Shown: piece after piece, positions 1-10,059 of the stretch
Position numbering within the stretch: the stretch's first letter is position 1
How the letters are laid out: each line of letters begins with the position of its first letter
NCBI GenBank assembly: GCA_020747015.1
Contig: JAGTJM010000127.1
Location: 1-36,015, forward strand
Length of the DNA: 36,015 nt
Direction: 5' to 3'
From: Pyrenochaeta sp. MPI-SDFR-AT-0127
Lineage: Eukaryota; Ascomycota; Dothideomycetes; Pleosporales; Cucurbitariaceae
Notes under the pieces: generated by a model
The model's database searches: none
Seen by the model: only the letters and a program-made list of their open reading frames with translations
What the model was told of the DNA's origin: nothing
Made by a program: the position numbers and the translations under genes

Positions 1-1848
1 AGTCTTCCACGCCAACCGAGAGGGAAGATATTGGTCACATCTCGTGTTGGCCACCTGGCACTTCAGCTCGTTGAAGACCATAATTCTATCATCCATATTG
101 AGTGTATGACCGAATTAGAGTCAACCACCTTGCTCGGAAAAAAATTGCGATATGAATCATCCTATTTAGACGAAGGAAAGACTCTCATTCAAGCTCTCGG
201 CTACATCCCGCTCGCTATCAGCCAGGCTGCCGCATACATTGCTTGCCGGAGGCCAAGAATGACAATTTCGAAGTACATAGACCTTCTCCAGCGCAGCGAA
301 AGGAGTCAATCGTTGATGTTGGATTACGACAGCGGAGACTTACGAAGAGATCCAAGTCTTACCAACTCTGTCATAACGACATGGCACATATCGTTTGAGC
401 AGATTCGGGCGCAAAATCCATCTGCTGCTGACCTTCTATCTCGCTTATCTGTACTTGGCCATGAAGTCATTCCGATCTTTCTCTTAATTCATGACAAGCT
501 TACCAAATCCAAATTGGAAGAAGCTGTTGTGACTTTACAGGCCTACTCTCTTGTGACTGTGCAGGACGAAGCAAACCTTCAAGTGCATCATCTTGTCCAA
601 CTAGCAACAAGAGCTTGGCTCCAAGCTCATGCTGAGATAGACCAAAGGAAGGAAGAGGCTCTGAGTGCCTTGGCGGAGAAATTTCCTGATAATGATTTCC
701 ACAAGTGGAATACGTGTGAGCTTTTAGAACCACACGTCCGAACAGCTCTGCTGTACAAATCTTCCTCAGCGCACTGCAGATTGCAACGAGCGGTCCTTCT
801 TCATAAGTGTGGCGAATACGCTATCGTACGAGGGAATTTTGGATTAGGAACTAGTAGAGTCCAAGAAGCTGTTAGTATACGGACCGATTTATTGGGGCTT
901 AATCATCTAGACACACTTGCTAGCTTGCACGTACTTGCTCTAGTCATGAAAAAGCAAGGGCGATACCGTGAAGCCGAGAAGCTGGGGTTGCGCGTTACTG
1001 AGGCAAGCTCAAGGATTCTGGGACAGGAACATCCTGATACATTAAGCCGTATGTCCAACTTGGCCTTGACTTATAGCAGCCAAGGGCGGTTGAAGGAAGC
1101 TGAAGAATTATGCATTCGAGTACTGGTATCGAGCGAGAAGATGCTGGGAAAGGACCACCCTGAGACCCTCATTAGAGTCAATAACTTAGCGTCGGTACTG
1201 TACGACCTGGGAAAGTACGATGAAGCAGAAGCAATGCACCGACGAAAACTTGAGAAAAGTGAGAGGTTTCTTGGACCAGAGCATCTGGATACTCTCCACA
1301 GCGTTAACAACCTTGGGTTGGTGTTGGAAAGTCAGGGAAAGTACATTGAGGCAGAGCTAATGCTTCAGCGAGCTTTACGAGGAAACGAGACAATCCTTGG
1401 GCCAGAGCATCCAGATACACTTAACAGCGTTAATAACCTCGGATTGGTGTTAGAAAGCCAAGGAAAGTACATTGAGGCAGAATTGATGCTTCAGCGAGCT
1501 TTACAAGGAAAAGAGAAAATCCTTGGGCCAGAGCATCCAGCTACACTCAACAGTGTATACAACCTCGGGTTGGTATTAATAAGCCAGGGAAAGTACAATG
1601 AGGCGGAATTGATGCTTCAGCGAGCTTTACAAGGAAAAGAGAAAACCCTGGGGCCAGAGCATCCAGATACACTCGACAGTGTATACAACTTAGCCATCCT
1701 TTACAGCCGTCAGCAGCGATATCATATAGCGATTCAACTTTACCAACGCGCCAACAACGGGTATGTTAAGGTTCTTGGTGAGCACCATCCAACTACTGTT
1801 GCATGCCAGCACCATTATGAATCTACGATTCAGCTTGCAAAAGGTTGA
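1..1848 (+). CDS. NLR-type receptor, NB-ARC C-terminal part plus TPR array (5' end outside window)
   Basis: The frame is open from base 1 with no start codon of its own, so the gene begins before the window. Early residues read GKILVTSR, the NB-ARC strand that follows the Walker B region. GYIPLAISQAAAYI (about nt 199-240) is the GxP motif. A winged-helix-like stretch follows, then VHHLVQLATRAWL (nt 583-621), the fungal equivalent of the MHD motif. From nt 892 to the stop there are 42-residue TPRs of the kinesin-light-chain type, each starting LGxxHPxTL. The Walker A and N-terminal effector domain are not visible. Fungal proteins of this build are STAND ATPases thought to act in non-self recognition or programmed cell death; that role is family knowledge, not shown here. 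The TGA stop at 1846-1848 is directly followed by AT-rich DNA. The gene itself shows no RIP and has normal codon use. Confidence 0.85.
   Translation, partial: SLPRQPRGKILVTSRVGHLALQLVEDHNSIIHIECMTELESTTLLGKKLRYESSYLDEGKTLIQALGYIPLAISQAAAYIACRRPRMTISKYIDLLQRSERSQSLMLDYDSGDLRRDPSLTNSVITTWHISFEQIRAQNPSAADLLSRLSVLGHEVIPIFLLIHDKLTKSKLEEAVVTLQAYSLVTVQDEANLQVHHLVQLATRAWLQAHAEIDQRKEEALSALAEKFPDNDFHKWNTCELLEPHVRTALLYKSSSAHCRLQRAVLLHKCGEYAIVRGNFGLGTSRVQEAVSIRTDLLGLNHLDTLASLHVLALVMKKQGRYREAEKLGLRVTEASSRILGQEHPDTLSRMSNLALTYSSQGRLKEAEELCIRVLVSSEKMLGKDHPETLIRVNNLASVLYDLGKYDEAEAMHRRKLEKSERFLGPEHLDTLHSVNNLGLVLESQGKYIEAELMLQRALRGNETILGPEHPDTLNSVNNLGLVLESQGKYIEAELMLQRALQGKEKILGPEHPATLNSVYNLGLVLISQGKYNEAELMLQRALQGKEKTLGPEHPDTLDSVYNLAILYSRQQRYHIAIQLYQRANNGYVKVLGEHHPTTVACQHHYESTIQLAKG
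892..1848 (+). repeat. 126-base TPR repeat array inside the NLR gene
   Basis: Units begin at 892, 1018, 1144, 1270, 1396, 1522, 1648 and 1774, an exact 126-base period with no indels; the last is partial. The first three and the last two have diverged. The units at 1270, 1396 and 1522 are close copies: comparing 1396-1521 with 1522-1647 by eye gives about 14 differences in 126. The changes include replacements clustered near residues 12-13 and 20-21 of the unit (VNN to VYN, LES to LIS). This is the usual look of a TPR ligand-recognition array that grows by unequal exchange. Confidence 0.85.
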
Positions 1849-2267
1849 TAACTATTTCAGCTGGTTGGCGAACCACAAAGAATACATCAGTTTTCCCCCG
1901 TTACACTTATATTGCTTGGCTACGATTCTATCCATTTCGACCTAGGTATCCAACATATATACAGACGATACATTTCGTTACACTAACGAAATATGGCAGT
2001 GTAAATCAAAGACCTAAAATATTGTATTATTACTATTATAATTCAAGAAACTTAGCTACTATGCATTATTAATTCTTAGCCGTACTAGATGTAATAATAG
2101 ACTAGCGTTATGCCAGCGATCGACGGAAGTATATTATAAGTACTGTCTAGCATTTTTAGGCGGACTAAGATTAGAGAATACTATTATAGTAAGTTAAAAG
2201 CATTACTAGAAAGACTAAGAGACTAAATATCTTTTTAATATAAAAATAGAATATAATAAGTTAGTAG
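1849..2267. other. AT-rich 3' flank of the NLR gene, no gene seen
   Basis: Composition falls within about 200 bases from gene-like to strongly TA-rich. The first 100 bases may include the 3' UTR. No ORF, RNA gene or clear terminal repeat is seen before the mariner end. Confidence 0.6.
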
Positions 2268-3670
2268 ATAGTATAATCCTTTATAAAAAGTTTTCTTCGC
2301 TAGTATATAAGCTACTATTACTAGCCTATATATATAAAATTTTAATATTATATAACTTAGTTAATATATAATATAATTAAAAAAATTTTAAAGGAGAAGT
2401 TATATATATAATTAATATTTTATTTACTATCCTAATACTAGTTTATATATAGTAATTTATTATAGTATACTTAAGATAAGGTACTAGATTAGCTTAGCTA
2501 GTATATAATACTAGTACTCTTTTAATATATAGTAAAAGCTATTCTACTCTTCTAGAGCTTTACTATAATTATTATACTAGGGGTAGAATTTATATATATA
2601 CTTTTTAAAATACTACTAGAGATACTTAATTAGGTTAAGATTAGGTAAGTATACTAGCTATTTAATAGTTATAATATAGTAATTACTTAGGAATATATAT
2701 ATTACTCTACTTATATAAATATATATATTATCCTATATAAAAAGCTAATAATAATACTAAAAAAGTAGAAAGCCTTTTATTAAGACCTTTATATAACTTT
2801 AAATAGAATAGCTACCTTTTAGAGTATTAAAATTATACTCTATTATAATTAGTAGACTTCTCTTTAAGTAGGTATATTTATCTATATAAAGACCTCTGCT
2901 ATTAGTAATAGTAAAGGGTAAGAGTTAGTTCTTAGGGATAATCTAATAAGTATAAGTAGTAAGGGTAATACTAAGATAGTAAGAGAGAGCTTCTAAAAAG
3001 AGTATTAAGATAGAGAACTATTCTATTACTTTTACTATTTATAAGAATATTAAGTTAAATATACTAAGCTATAAGGCCTTTAGTATAGATCTATATATAT
3101 AAGGAGTCTTAGAGTCTTAGAGTTACTAAGGCTCTTCTAGGACTTTCTAGACTATAAGACTATTATATAATCCTAGACTATATAACTATTATTAGAGGTT
3201 AGAGGTACTTAAAGTAGAGTATTCCCTTACCTTATACTAGGTTATAATAACTATCTATATTTATAACTACTACTACTTTAGCTAGCTTCTTATACTTAAT
3301 TTTTAGCTATACTTATACTTTCTAATAGATAATCTTTTTCTAATAAAGTAATAGTATAGGTAGTCTACTACTATAAGGTTTATCTTATATTATACCTATT
3401 TAGTAATACTTTTTCCTAAGTTTATATATATATAGTTTAGAGTAGCTATATATTAGAGTATATTATTTAACTATTATACTACTATATAGTATCCTAATAA
3501 TAATATTTTACTACTAGACTATTAAGTTAGGCCCTCTATATATATTTTAGTCTATTTCTTAAAGAATTTAGTATTATAGTAGTATAGTTATAAGGCTATA
3601 AAGTTAGGATAGTAATATTTTAAGGAAACGTATTACGCTAGCGCGAAGGAAACTTATTACTTAGTACTAT
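2268..3670 (-). mobile_element. Tc1/mariner-type DNA transposon, RIP-destroyed (copy 1)
   Basis: The minus strand, with TAG/TAA read as former Gln or Trp, follows a DDE_3-type mariner transposase: the equivalent of SPDLNPIEH reads LPNLNLIKY (about 2615-2650), followed by LKKxIYKFYPxYNNYSKALEE. The same text occurs in inverted orientation at 27009-28368, along almost the full length, which fixes the ends. The 3' end is near 2268 and the 5' end near 3670, where a degenerate inverted-repeat segment with CGTATTACGCTAGCGCG lies. Catalytic Asp codons have become Asn (G to A) and stops interrupt every frame, so it is inactive. The ends are uncertain by about 15 bases. Confidence 0.75.
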
Positions 3671-4358
3671 AATAGTAAAGGTACAGGTGTATATTATAAA
3701 TAGCTATAAACGGCGCTAGTTTATCCCTTAATAATCGAGATCGAGTTTTTAACAACTTATGATATTAGTATTAAAGACACTACGCAAAGTATAAGCCCTA
3801 ATAAGTAGATAACGGCCTACCGCGTGATGTTAAACACAGCGCATTTAAACTCCTTTTCTGCCTTCCAATTTTCTCAGTACACTATAGGTCTATCTATTCT
3901 TCCAGAACTTAATTGTATATCCAGCTTCGAATAATTATAGCATAGATTCCGCATCACTTAACACCACTACTTTATCTTAGCACAGGCGTTGACTACTAGA
4001 TGAGCGCACTAGCCATTTACCAGATGTGACGCATGAATACCCTGGTGATCGCTGGCCAGGCTGGACATGTTTCCGACTTCATGCGGCTGTAGATTGGCCG
4101 AAATTTATGGCGGGAGTGACGAGTTGTGGAGTCAGCGATGCCCCGCTGTTAGCATTATCTACGTTCGTCTGCTTGCCCCTCCTCGCAGGAGCCGGGCATC
4201 TGGCCATACTCGAACTATGGCGGGTATGGCTAGAGGCACAGACGTAGGGTGTCGATAGCAGCCGAGAAGTTTGAATTACTCAACATGCGCAAAGACTTCC
4301 AATACTGCATCCAGGCCAATCACATATCCTACACACGCGACACGCAATTGTCACAACA
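3671..4358. other. Transition from RIP tract to normal DNA, upstream of the oxygenase relic
   Basis: The first about 150 bases are still AT-rich with scattered CpG, then composition becomes balanced. Small open frames at 4026-4258 overlap each other and resemble nothing I know. The last 100 bases would be the promoter and 5' UTR of the oxygenase relic; the start context at 4359 (ACAACAATGGC) is good for a fungal gene. Confidence 0.5.
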
Positions 4359-5474
4359 ATGGCAGGCATCACCGTAGACTCTGACGTCTCCAAGGATGAC
4401 CTTGTCATACCAGTACGCTCACTTTTCCTGACCAAGACAAAGCCAGCTAACAATCGTCAGCTCATCGACTTCGCACCTTTCCTTTCCAACGACGCGTCAG
4501 CGAAGCAATCCATCGCCAAAGCTGTTCTCGACGGCTTTCAAGGCGCTGGTTTCATCTACCTCAAGAACCACGGCATATCGACCTCGACAGCCCCGAACGT
4601 CTTTTCACATAGCGCAAAGTTCTTTGCACGTCCGCAGGACCAAAAGGATGCTCTAGCGTGGCCGCAAATCGAGGCTATGTAGCACATGGACGAGAGAAAG
4701 ACGTCCCCTTGGATGAGACAGGTACAGAAGGAGAGCTGCGGAAGATCGTACCAGATCTGAAAGTGACTATGGAGATTGGGCGAGACGATCAACCAGAAAC
4801 ACCCAACATGTGGCCTACTGGAGATGAGGGCGCGGCAGCTTTTAAGAAAGAGATGGCGACGTTCTTTGAAACATGCAAAAGCCTGCATATGCAAGTTATG
4901 CGCGCCATCGCGCTTGGAATGGTTATGAAAGAGAGCTGGTTTGATAGCTTCACCGATGCAGGAGACAATACATTGCGTCTACTACACTACCCTGGTGTGT
5001 CAAAGCAGGTCTTCAGAAGGGACGATGGACACTTGCAGGTACGCGCGAGCGAACCTAGTGATTATGGTAAGAATGTTGTAACTTGGATCATATGCAGATA
5101 CTAAGCAGTCACAGGCTCCGTAACCCTACTCCTCCAGGACGCCAATGGTGGCTTCAAGTACGGTCACCCAAAGGCACATTCGTCGATGCCACGCCAATTG
5201 AAGGAACAATCGTTGTCAATGCCGGTGATCTGCTTGCAGATGGTCAAATGGAACCTTCAAATCAACGAGCCATCGTGTGATTGAACCACCACCCGAACCG
5301 GGAGATGCAGACAAGGATTCATATCCACCAAGATACTCTATTGCCAACTTCTGTAACCCGAACTACGAGCGCATGATTGAAGCGATAACCGGAACATACG
5401 AAAAGGCAGGCAGGAAGTACGGCGATGTAACGAGTGGCGACTACTTGGTACAAAGATTGACGGCGACATACTGA
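4359..5474 (+). pseudogene. 2-oxoglutarate/Fe(II)-dependent oxygenase (isopenicillin N synthase-like), frameshifted
   Basis: The read-through product matches the fungal DIOX_N plus 2OG-FeII_Oxy family at its usual length of about 350 residues. Visible landmarks in order: IDFAPFLSND, GFIYLKNHGI, NRGYVAHGREK, LRLLHYPG, the metal site, QVRSPKGTFVDATP, VVNAGDLLA, HRVIEPPPEPG and the 2OG-binding RYS (5331-5339). A 48-base GT-AG intron fits at 5067-5114, after SDYG. Frame breaks lie near 4668, 5150 and 5240, and each is repaired by adding one base, so each looks like a one-base loss. The canonical HxD iron motif reads EPSDYG (5051-5068): the His codon is CCT, a Pro, while the Asp, the distal His (5271-5273) and RxS remain. 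Such enzymes hydroxylate, desaturate or cyclise small molecules. This copy is very probably dead. Sequencing undercalls could explain the indels but not the His to Pro change. Confidence 0.8.
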
Positions 5475-6535
5475 GGGATTACCATATCCGTTATCTTACA
5501 CTTTCAATGAATGAAGCGAATCCGAAATCAATAACGTTTACAACACCCATTCTTCTATCTTGACACATATAAGCTGAATCTAGTTCTCTTTGTGAGGTCG
5601 AGGTATTCATTGCTCTATACTTAAAGAAGTGAATTTTACGCTGGGTGACGATACAGAGCTTTTGAGTTCCACTGACCTTGGGCGTCCCGTGCAAACCCAC
5701 TGCGACGTAAAATGAAAAACTACGGCCAATTCATGCCATGCAATAGTCTTTTTGTATTAATTGCACTTGTGTACTTATAGCCGATTTCCATAAGGTTACA
5801 AAGACAGACAAAGGATCAGCATGCGAGGAAGCGAAGCACACTGATATTACAACAAGAGCTTATGATTGCAAGTTGATCCGCTCTGACCGCCAGACGGACA
5901 GCTAGTGCGCTAGCATATTCTACTAGATAATACGTGCTTGACGCTGAGCGCAAGTGCCATTCGGTAAGCTTTTTGGAGGAGTTGTTTAGCTATCCTCAAC
6001 CCTCAAGATTTCAAAATTTCACTACCACTTTAGCGACGACTATCCCTGAACATGAGGCCGCAACAAAGCCTAGAACATACTCTTCTCGCACCTCCCGTTA
6101 TATCTAAAGAAAAACACGGAGCTGGAAGGTATTGTCTATTAGGGAGGAGAAAAAACTCCCCCACGCTAAGTTTGAAGACTTTAAAGCAATATACTATAGA
6201 GATACTTATTTATTTAAAGAGAATAGGGCACTAGATTATATATTAGCAATTATAATATAAGAACCATAGCTCCTATTAGCTAAGTAAGGTTTTCCTAAAC
6301 CTAAGTTATCGTATTATATATTACCTACCTTTAAAGCTATTAAGAGATGTTTAAAAAACACTTACGATAAACTATAACAGCGTTATCCTCTTCCTCTTAC
6401 ACGAGTCTAGTAAAGAGAATTCCAGCGTACTTAATATAGTGCACTTCGTGTACGGCCGCCTTTTTAATAGCTTTAGTTAGCGTTGTACCTTATAGTATAC
6501 ACTATACTAGTCGTTCACGTGTCCTACACAACACT
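5475..6535. other. Intergenic DNA with a RIP pocket
   Basis: 5475-6050 is balanced and may hold the oxygenase 3' UTR. 6050-6535 becomes TA-rich with the CpA-poor signature of RIP. The short open frame at 6052-6234 ends in a Lys/Ile-rich stretch that could be a scrap of a transposon protein. No RNA gene, terminal repeat or domain is seen. Confidence 0.5.
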
Positions 6536-6554
6536 AAAAAAAAAAAGCTAAAAA
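6536..6554 (-). terminator. Pol III terminator of the 5S locus
   Basis: On the minus strand, the 3' end of the 5S sequence runs into TTTT (6551-6554) and then a T11 run (6536-6546). Oligo-T directly after the gene is the standard RNA polymerase III stop. Confidence 0.7.
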
Positions 6555-6672
6555 CATACAACAGCGGGGATTCGCTAGTGGTCACCCACCTAACTACTAA
6601 TCCGCCGGTACACTGCTTATATATGGCTGAGCGGACGGGAAGCCTAGTTTTCAGTGTCCTATGGTCGTATGT
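6554..6672 (-). rRNA. 5S ribosomal RNA (dispersed copy, possibly a pseudogene)
   Basis: The minus strand gives a 119-nt sequence starting ACATACGACCATAGGAC and ending GCTGTTGTATGT, whose ends pair as helix I. It contains the filamentous-fungal 5S core GGCTTCCCGTCCGCTCAGCC and GGTGGGTGACCAC. In Pezizomycotina 5S genes are scattered singly, so an isolated copy is expected. Compared with the consensus I remember, several differences are G to A or C to T (AGCCATATATAAGC for AGCCGTACTTAAGC, TAGTTAGGTGGG for TAGTTGGGTGGG, CCACTAGCG for CCACCAGCG). They look RIP-like and may have inactivated it. The identification as 5S-derived is firm; whether it is expressed is open. Confidence 0.88.
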
Positions 6673-7663
6673 GACAGCATAACCGTTTGAAAATTATAGA
6701 GCCTTATGCATTTTGGCTTTGTGATGCAAGTCCAGACAAGAGACAAGATGAGCTGCTGATTGCAGCAAGAATGACCAAAGTATGAATAAGTGCTATGTTT
6801 GGTGGCTCTCATGAATCATCCTATCCTAGACTTTTGTGAAAGTATTGTCTGTAGAACGCCCTTTCTGTGCCCGAGTTAGCATGATTGAGTACCGAACAAC
6901 AAATTACAGGCATCAAGCTCCGACCGCAATTCATAACATTCGCGATGAGTAACGATCTTAAACACTTTACTTAGCAGCCTTATTAGACACAAATCAGCAG
7001 TTCAGTCAACACAGCCTCCGTTTTCAGCTCCGTTTTAATCGGTCCCTATGACGGTGCAAAACACCTTCTCAATTCCGATCTGAACCGGCCCCTGGTGTGG
7101 AAAGTAAATAATCCCTAACAAAGATGCTCCGAAAATATGTTGCCTTCTTTCGTTGTTGGAGGTGTCGATGACTGAGTTGCCGTCTGGAGCATAAACGGTA
7201 TGGCACGTGATTCTACTAACCAAGCCGAGATAGTTGTAACACTAGTGCGCCATCGCCTCACTTGGCCTTGACCACATGCTTTACAGCCAAAATGAGAGTA
7301 TCTGATTTAGTTGCAGGCTTAGCAGCATGGCGTTTAGATCCAGGGCTCTCTTGTGCAACCATGTGATCGAGTTGGAAGATCGCCTGGCTGAGGCGCCAAT
7401 GCGCAAGACTGGAGGGACAAGGCTATGCAAGTTGACCAACTCGACGGAATGACGAGGTAAGAGCAAGCCTGCGTAACCAACTCACAGGATATAAGCAGAC
7501 TCCCTCTCGACCACGCATCACGGACGTTATTCTCAACCACAGCCTTGCGAGATGACTTTCTGCATATCCGTTAACTGTTCGGAAGACCAGACAGGAGCAC
7601 GTGTACCAGATTATCAGGACATTTCAGGCACCGGGGTTAGCATCATTCTAGGAAGTTTCACAT
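6673..7663. other. Non-RIP intergenic DNA, no convincing gene
   Basis: Composition is balanced. Minus-strand open frames of about 60 residues (7035-7223 and 7281-7540) have no domain, signal peptide or clear splice partner. The last 200 bases would be the promoter of the membrane-protein gene. Confidence 0.5.
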
Positions 7664-9424
7664 ATGCAACCTATGTCGCTGACTCTGCATAAGGTTATTG
7701 TGGGCTACACCGTAACAGCTGGTTTCGCTGTCTTGATCATCATAGGATATTACTTCTGCGCTCACCAGCTAGCACTGGATCCTTTCCGAAAAGATGGTGA
7801 TGAAACCCGCGCGTGCCTTACTCGCCAAACCCAGTTGATGCCATTATCCTGAATGGTGTTTCGAGGCTTAAGAGAAGGATCTGGCCCTTACCGGCTGTAC
7901 CAACAGATCGAGTGAAGAATGCAATGCTCGAAAAGGCGTTTATTAAGGTAAATAAGACTTTGTAGTCGTGTGCGGTTGACAATTTACTGCAGACCATAGT
8001 GCATGCTTAATATGAGTGATCTGCAGATCCTTACCGGTCTTGCCATTATCATTAGCGGCTATACCCAGCTTCAATGTGGTCTTTCGGTATATCACTGGCA
8101 AATTCTTGTCTATCTAACGTGGTTTTCAAGTCTCACCCACTTGTCGTGTCTCACCTTTCTCAGGAACTATCGATCCAACCACAATGGCGAACGTATATGG
8201 CGACTGATTGACATGGGCGCGTTGGTGGTAATGCTCATCGTCGCGATTTTGCCCACTGGTAATTACCACGCTACCAATCCGGCTGATTATGCGTGTTACT
8301 CCTTCAAACACCTTGCGCCATCGGGCCGTGGTAATTTCATCAACGTGGACTACGCATCGATGATCGTCTTAATCCTACTTGTAGGACTAGTTTTTTTGTC
8401 ATGGGTTATCAAACTTCACCAGGGCCTCTCTATCAGTCTTGTCGCTAGACCTCGCTCCTACATCAGTGAACGTATTCAGAGATCTTTGCGAATCTTGTAC
8501 AATCGTTGTAAGAAAAGTCGAGCTACTGGACGTTTCGATTGGGTCCGTCTTAAGTTTTTAATCATCTATCGCCCTTTCCTGGCGAGTTTCCTAGTGGCAC
8601 GCCTACTGACTGATCTGTGGGCATCTTCCATTCTCGAGGTATATTCGCATATCTCAGCTCGTCCTCCATTGCTTACAAGTCAAGGTTTGGTGGCTGATCA
8701 CCAGTTTTGCTTGGAGCGTGTCTAATATTACGATTAGTATCACCAACTCCCCAGAGATTGATCCAGACAATCAAATTTGGACCTTCAGACAAATTGTGCC
8801 CGTCATCTTGCTATTAGCTCCTATACTCAATATCCTGGAAGTATTGCTTGGTGAGCCATATATCCCTCGACGAGGTTTCACAACTGATTCACATATCTCC
8901 AGAGCCAGCGAGCTCCTCGAAGCTAGCATGTTTAGATACTGAGCCTCATTCCGAGACGCAATTGCCGTGACGTGCAGACACAATCACCATCATCACCAGG
9001 TGGCGTTCGTGACGACCCAGATCATGATTTTTATCAACATCCGTGGTTTTCAAGCATCTTATACTTCTCATTATCTTATGTTATTGTCGCCACAAAACTA
9101 GTCCTCTTTTTCCCGCTTGCAGTAACAGGAAAGGCAACCCTCGGAAGATTTTTGTCCCCGTCTGTTTTTGTAACCCCATGGCTACCAGTGACATTTGCTG
9201 TTGCTGCTATCCTATTTATGGTTTGCACCATGACTATAGAAGATTGTACTCAAGGGAAATAGTCTCCAATCTTTCGGTTGTTGTTGTCACTATAGGCTCT
9301 TGGTATTGCGGTCCTCATGCCACTTTTTGCGGACGCGATACAATTTTGGATGGTTGTTCCCAGTGTATCACTCTATTGTCTTGTTTCATTGTGGCTTGCC
9401 AGAAGCATTGTCCAGACCAACTGA
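7664..9424 (+). pseudogene. Fungal multi-pass membrane protein of unknown function, multi-exon, frame-disrupted
   Basis: Translated exons resemble a widespread uncharacterised ascomycete membrane-protein family that has the landmarks PYSPNPVDAIIL, LQILTGLAIIISGY, YLTWFSSLTHL and DDPDHDFYQHPWF. About ten hydrophobic spans are visible. Exons by frame and splice signals: 7664 to about 7805 (one span, CAHQLALDPF), then a two-base gain or one-base loss in a GC repeat near 7808; to 7947; intron 7948-7999 (GTAAAT...CATAG); 8000-8638; intron 8639-8684 (GTATAT...CAAG, branch CTTAC); 8685 to about 8932; a second frame change near 8935 that could be an indel or a missed intron; to 9220; intron 9221-9295 (weak GTTTGC donor, TATAG); last exon to the TGA at 9422-9424, ending SIVQTN. 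The exons are full and RIP-free, so decay is recent or the breaks are sequence errors. No function is known to me. Confidence 0.7.
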
Positions 9425-9496
9425 ATCTTGGCTGTTGTTGATCACTATTTCGTCATTCGTTGATCAATTGATCGATCATAACCACCTGCACTTTCT

Positions 9497-10035
9497 TCAA
9501 CAAGCTGTTACCAGGGAGAGAAGCGTGCGCGCGCAATAGCCCTGTAAATCCTTGTGGAGCGCACAAAAGTCAACATCTCGTATGACCCGTCCCTGCCGCA
9601 CGTACAACACAGCTGGCGACCACTGTGTCTCCCATTCGTTCTGAAACGCCAGCAGCGCGTAGCATTGGAGCTGTGCAGTGTACATGCAACCAAAGAGCTG
9701 TGATAGTCTATTGTTAATACACCTACAGAAACAAATCGACAACCGCCGTCGCGATATCCATTCGCTCCCCAGTACCCATGGAAATTATTCTCAGCTTCAG
9801 TAACATTGTTCTCGTACTTCAAGTCACCGTTGTCCATTGTCCATAGCCAGCGCCTAATACAGTATCGAGAAATGCCTACTGGTCGACACAGTCCTGCAGT
9901 GAAAGCCCACGAATCTTGCCTATTCAACGGGGGGGTTCGTTTGTTCTCCTCGAGCCGCTTGAACTGCGACGTTGCAGCGCAGAGCGAAAATTGTTTAGGG
10001 CAATTGTGTGGGCTTAAATTCCTCTCCAGAATCAC
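9497..10035 (-). pseudogene. Small hypothetical gene relic with one intron
   Basis: On the minus strand an open frame from 10035 down to 9721 reads through DSWAFTAGLC, MDNGDLKYENNVTEAE and GANGYRDGGCRF. A phase-0 intron of 50 bases fits at 9720-9671 (GTATTA...GCACAG). The second exon continues LQCYALLAFQNEWETQWSP and ends SLVTAC at 9497-9499. Cys residues are spread through both exons as in small secreted fungal proteins, but I see no signal peptide. The frame has no ATG near its upstream end; the first in-frame ATG is the one in MDNGDLK, and the open part begins just after a TGA. Either an upstream exon is missed or the 5' end has decayed. The family is not recognised. Confidence 0.4.
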
Positions 10036-10059
10036 CGATTTCGCAACTCAGATCTAATT

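Noticed and set aside
4556..4894. Minus-strand open frame of 112 codons
   Set aside because: It lies wholly within the oxygenase exons and shows no protein-like features, so it is a shadow frame.
7035..7223. Possible shared family between the minus frames at 7035-7223 and 25818-26036 (HIFG ... GP pattern)
   Set aside because: Only a few residues agree with different spacing; no common splice structure or signal peptide.
4359..9424. Secondary-metabolite cluster (oxygenase plus membrane protein)
   Set aside because: No synthase, transporter of a known class or regulator is present, both genes are damaged, and the membrane protein family is not a transporter I recognise.
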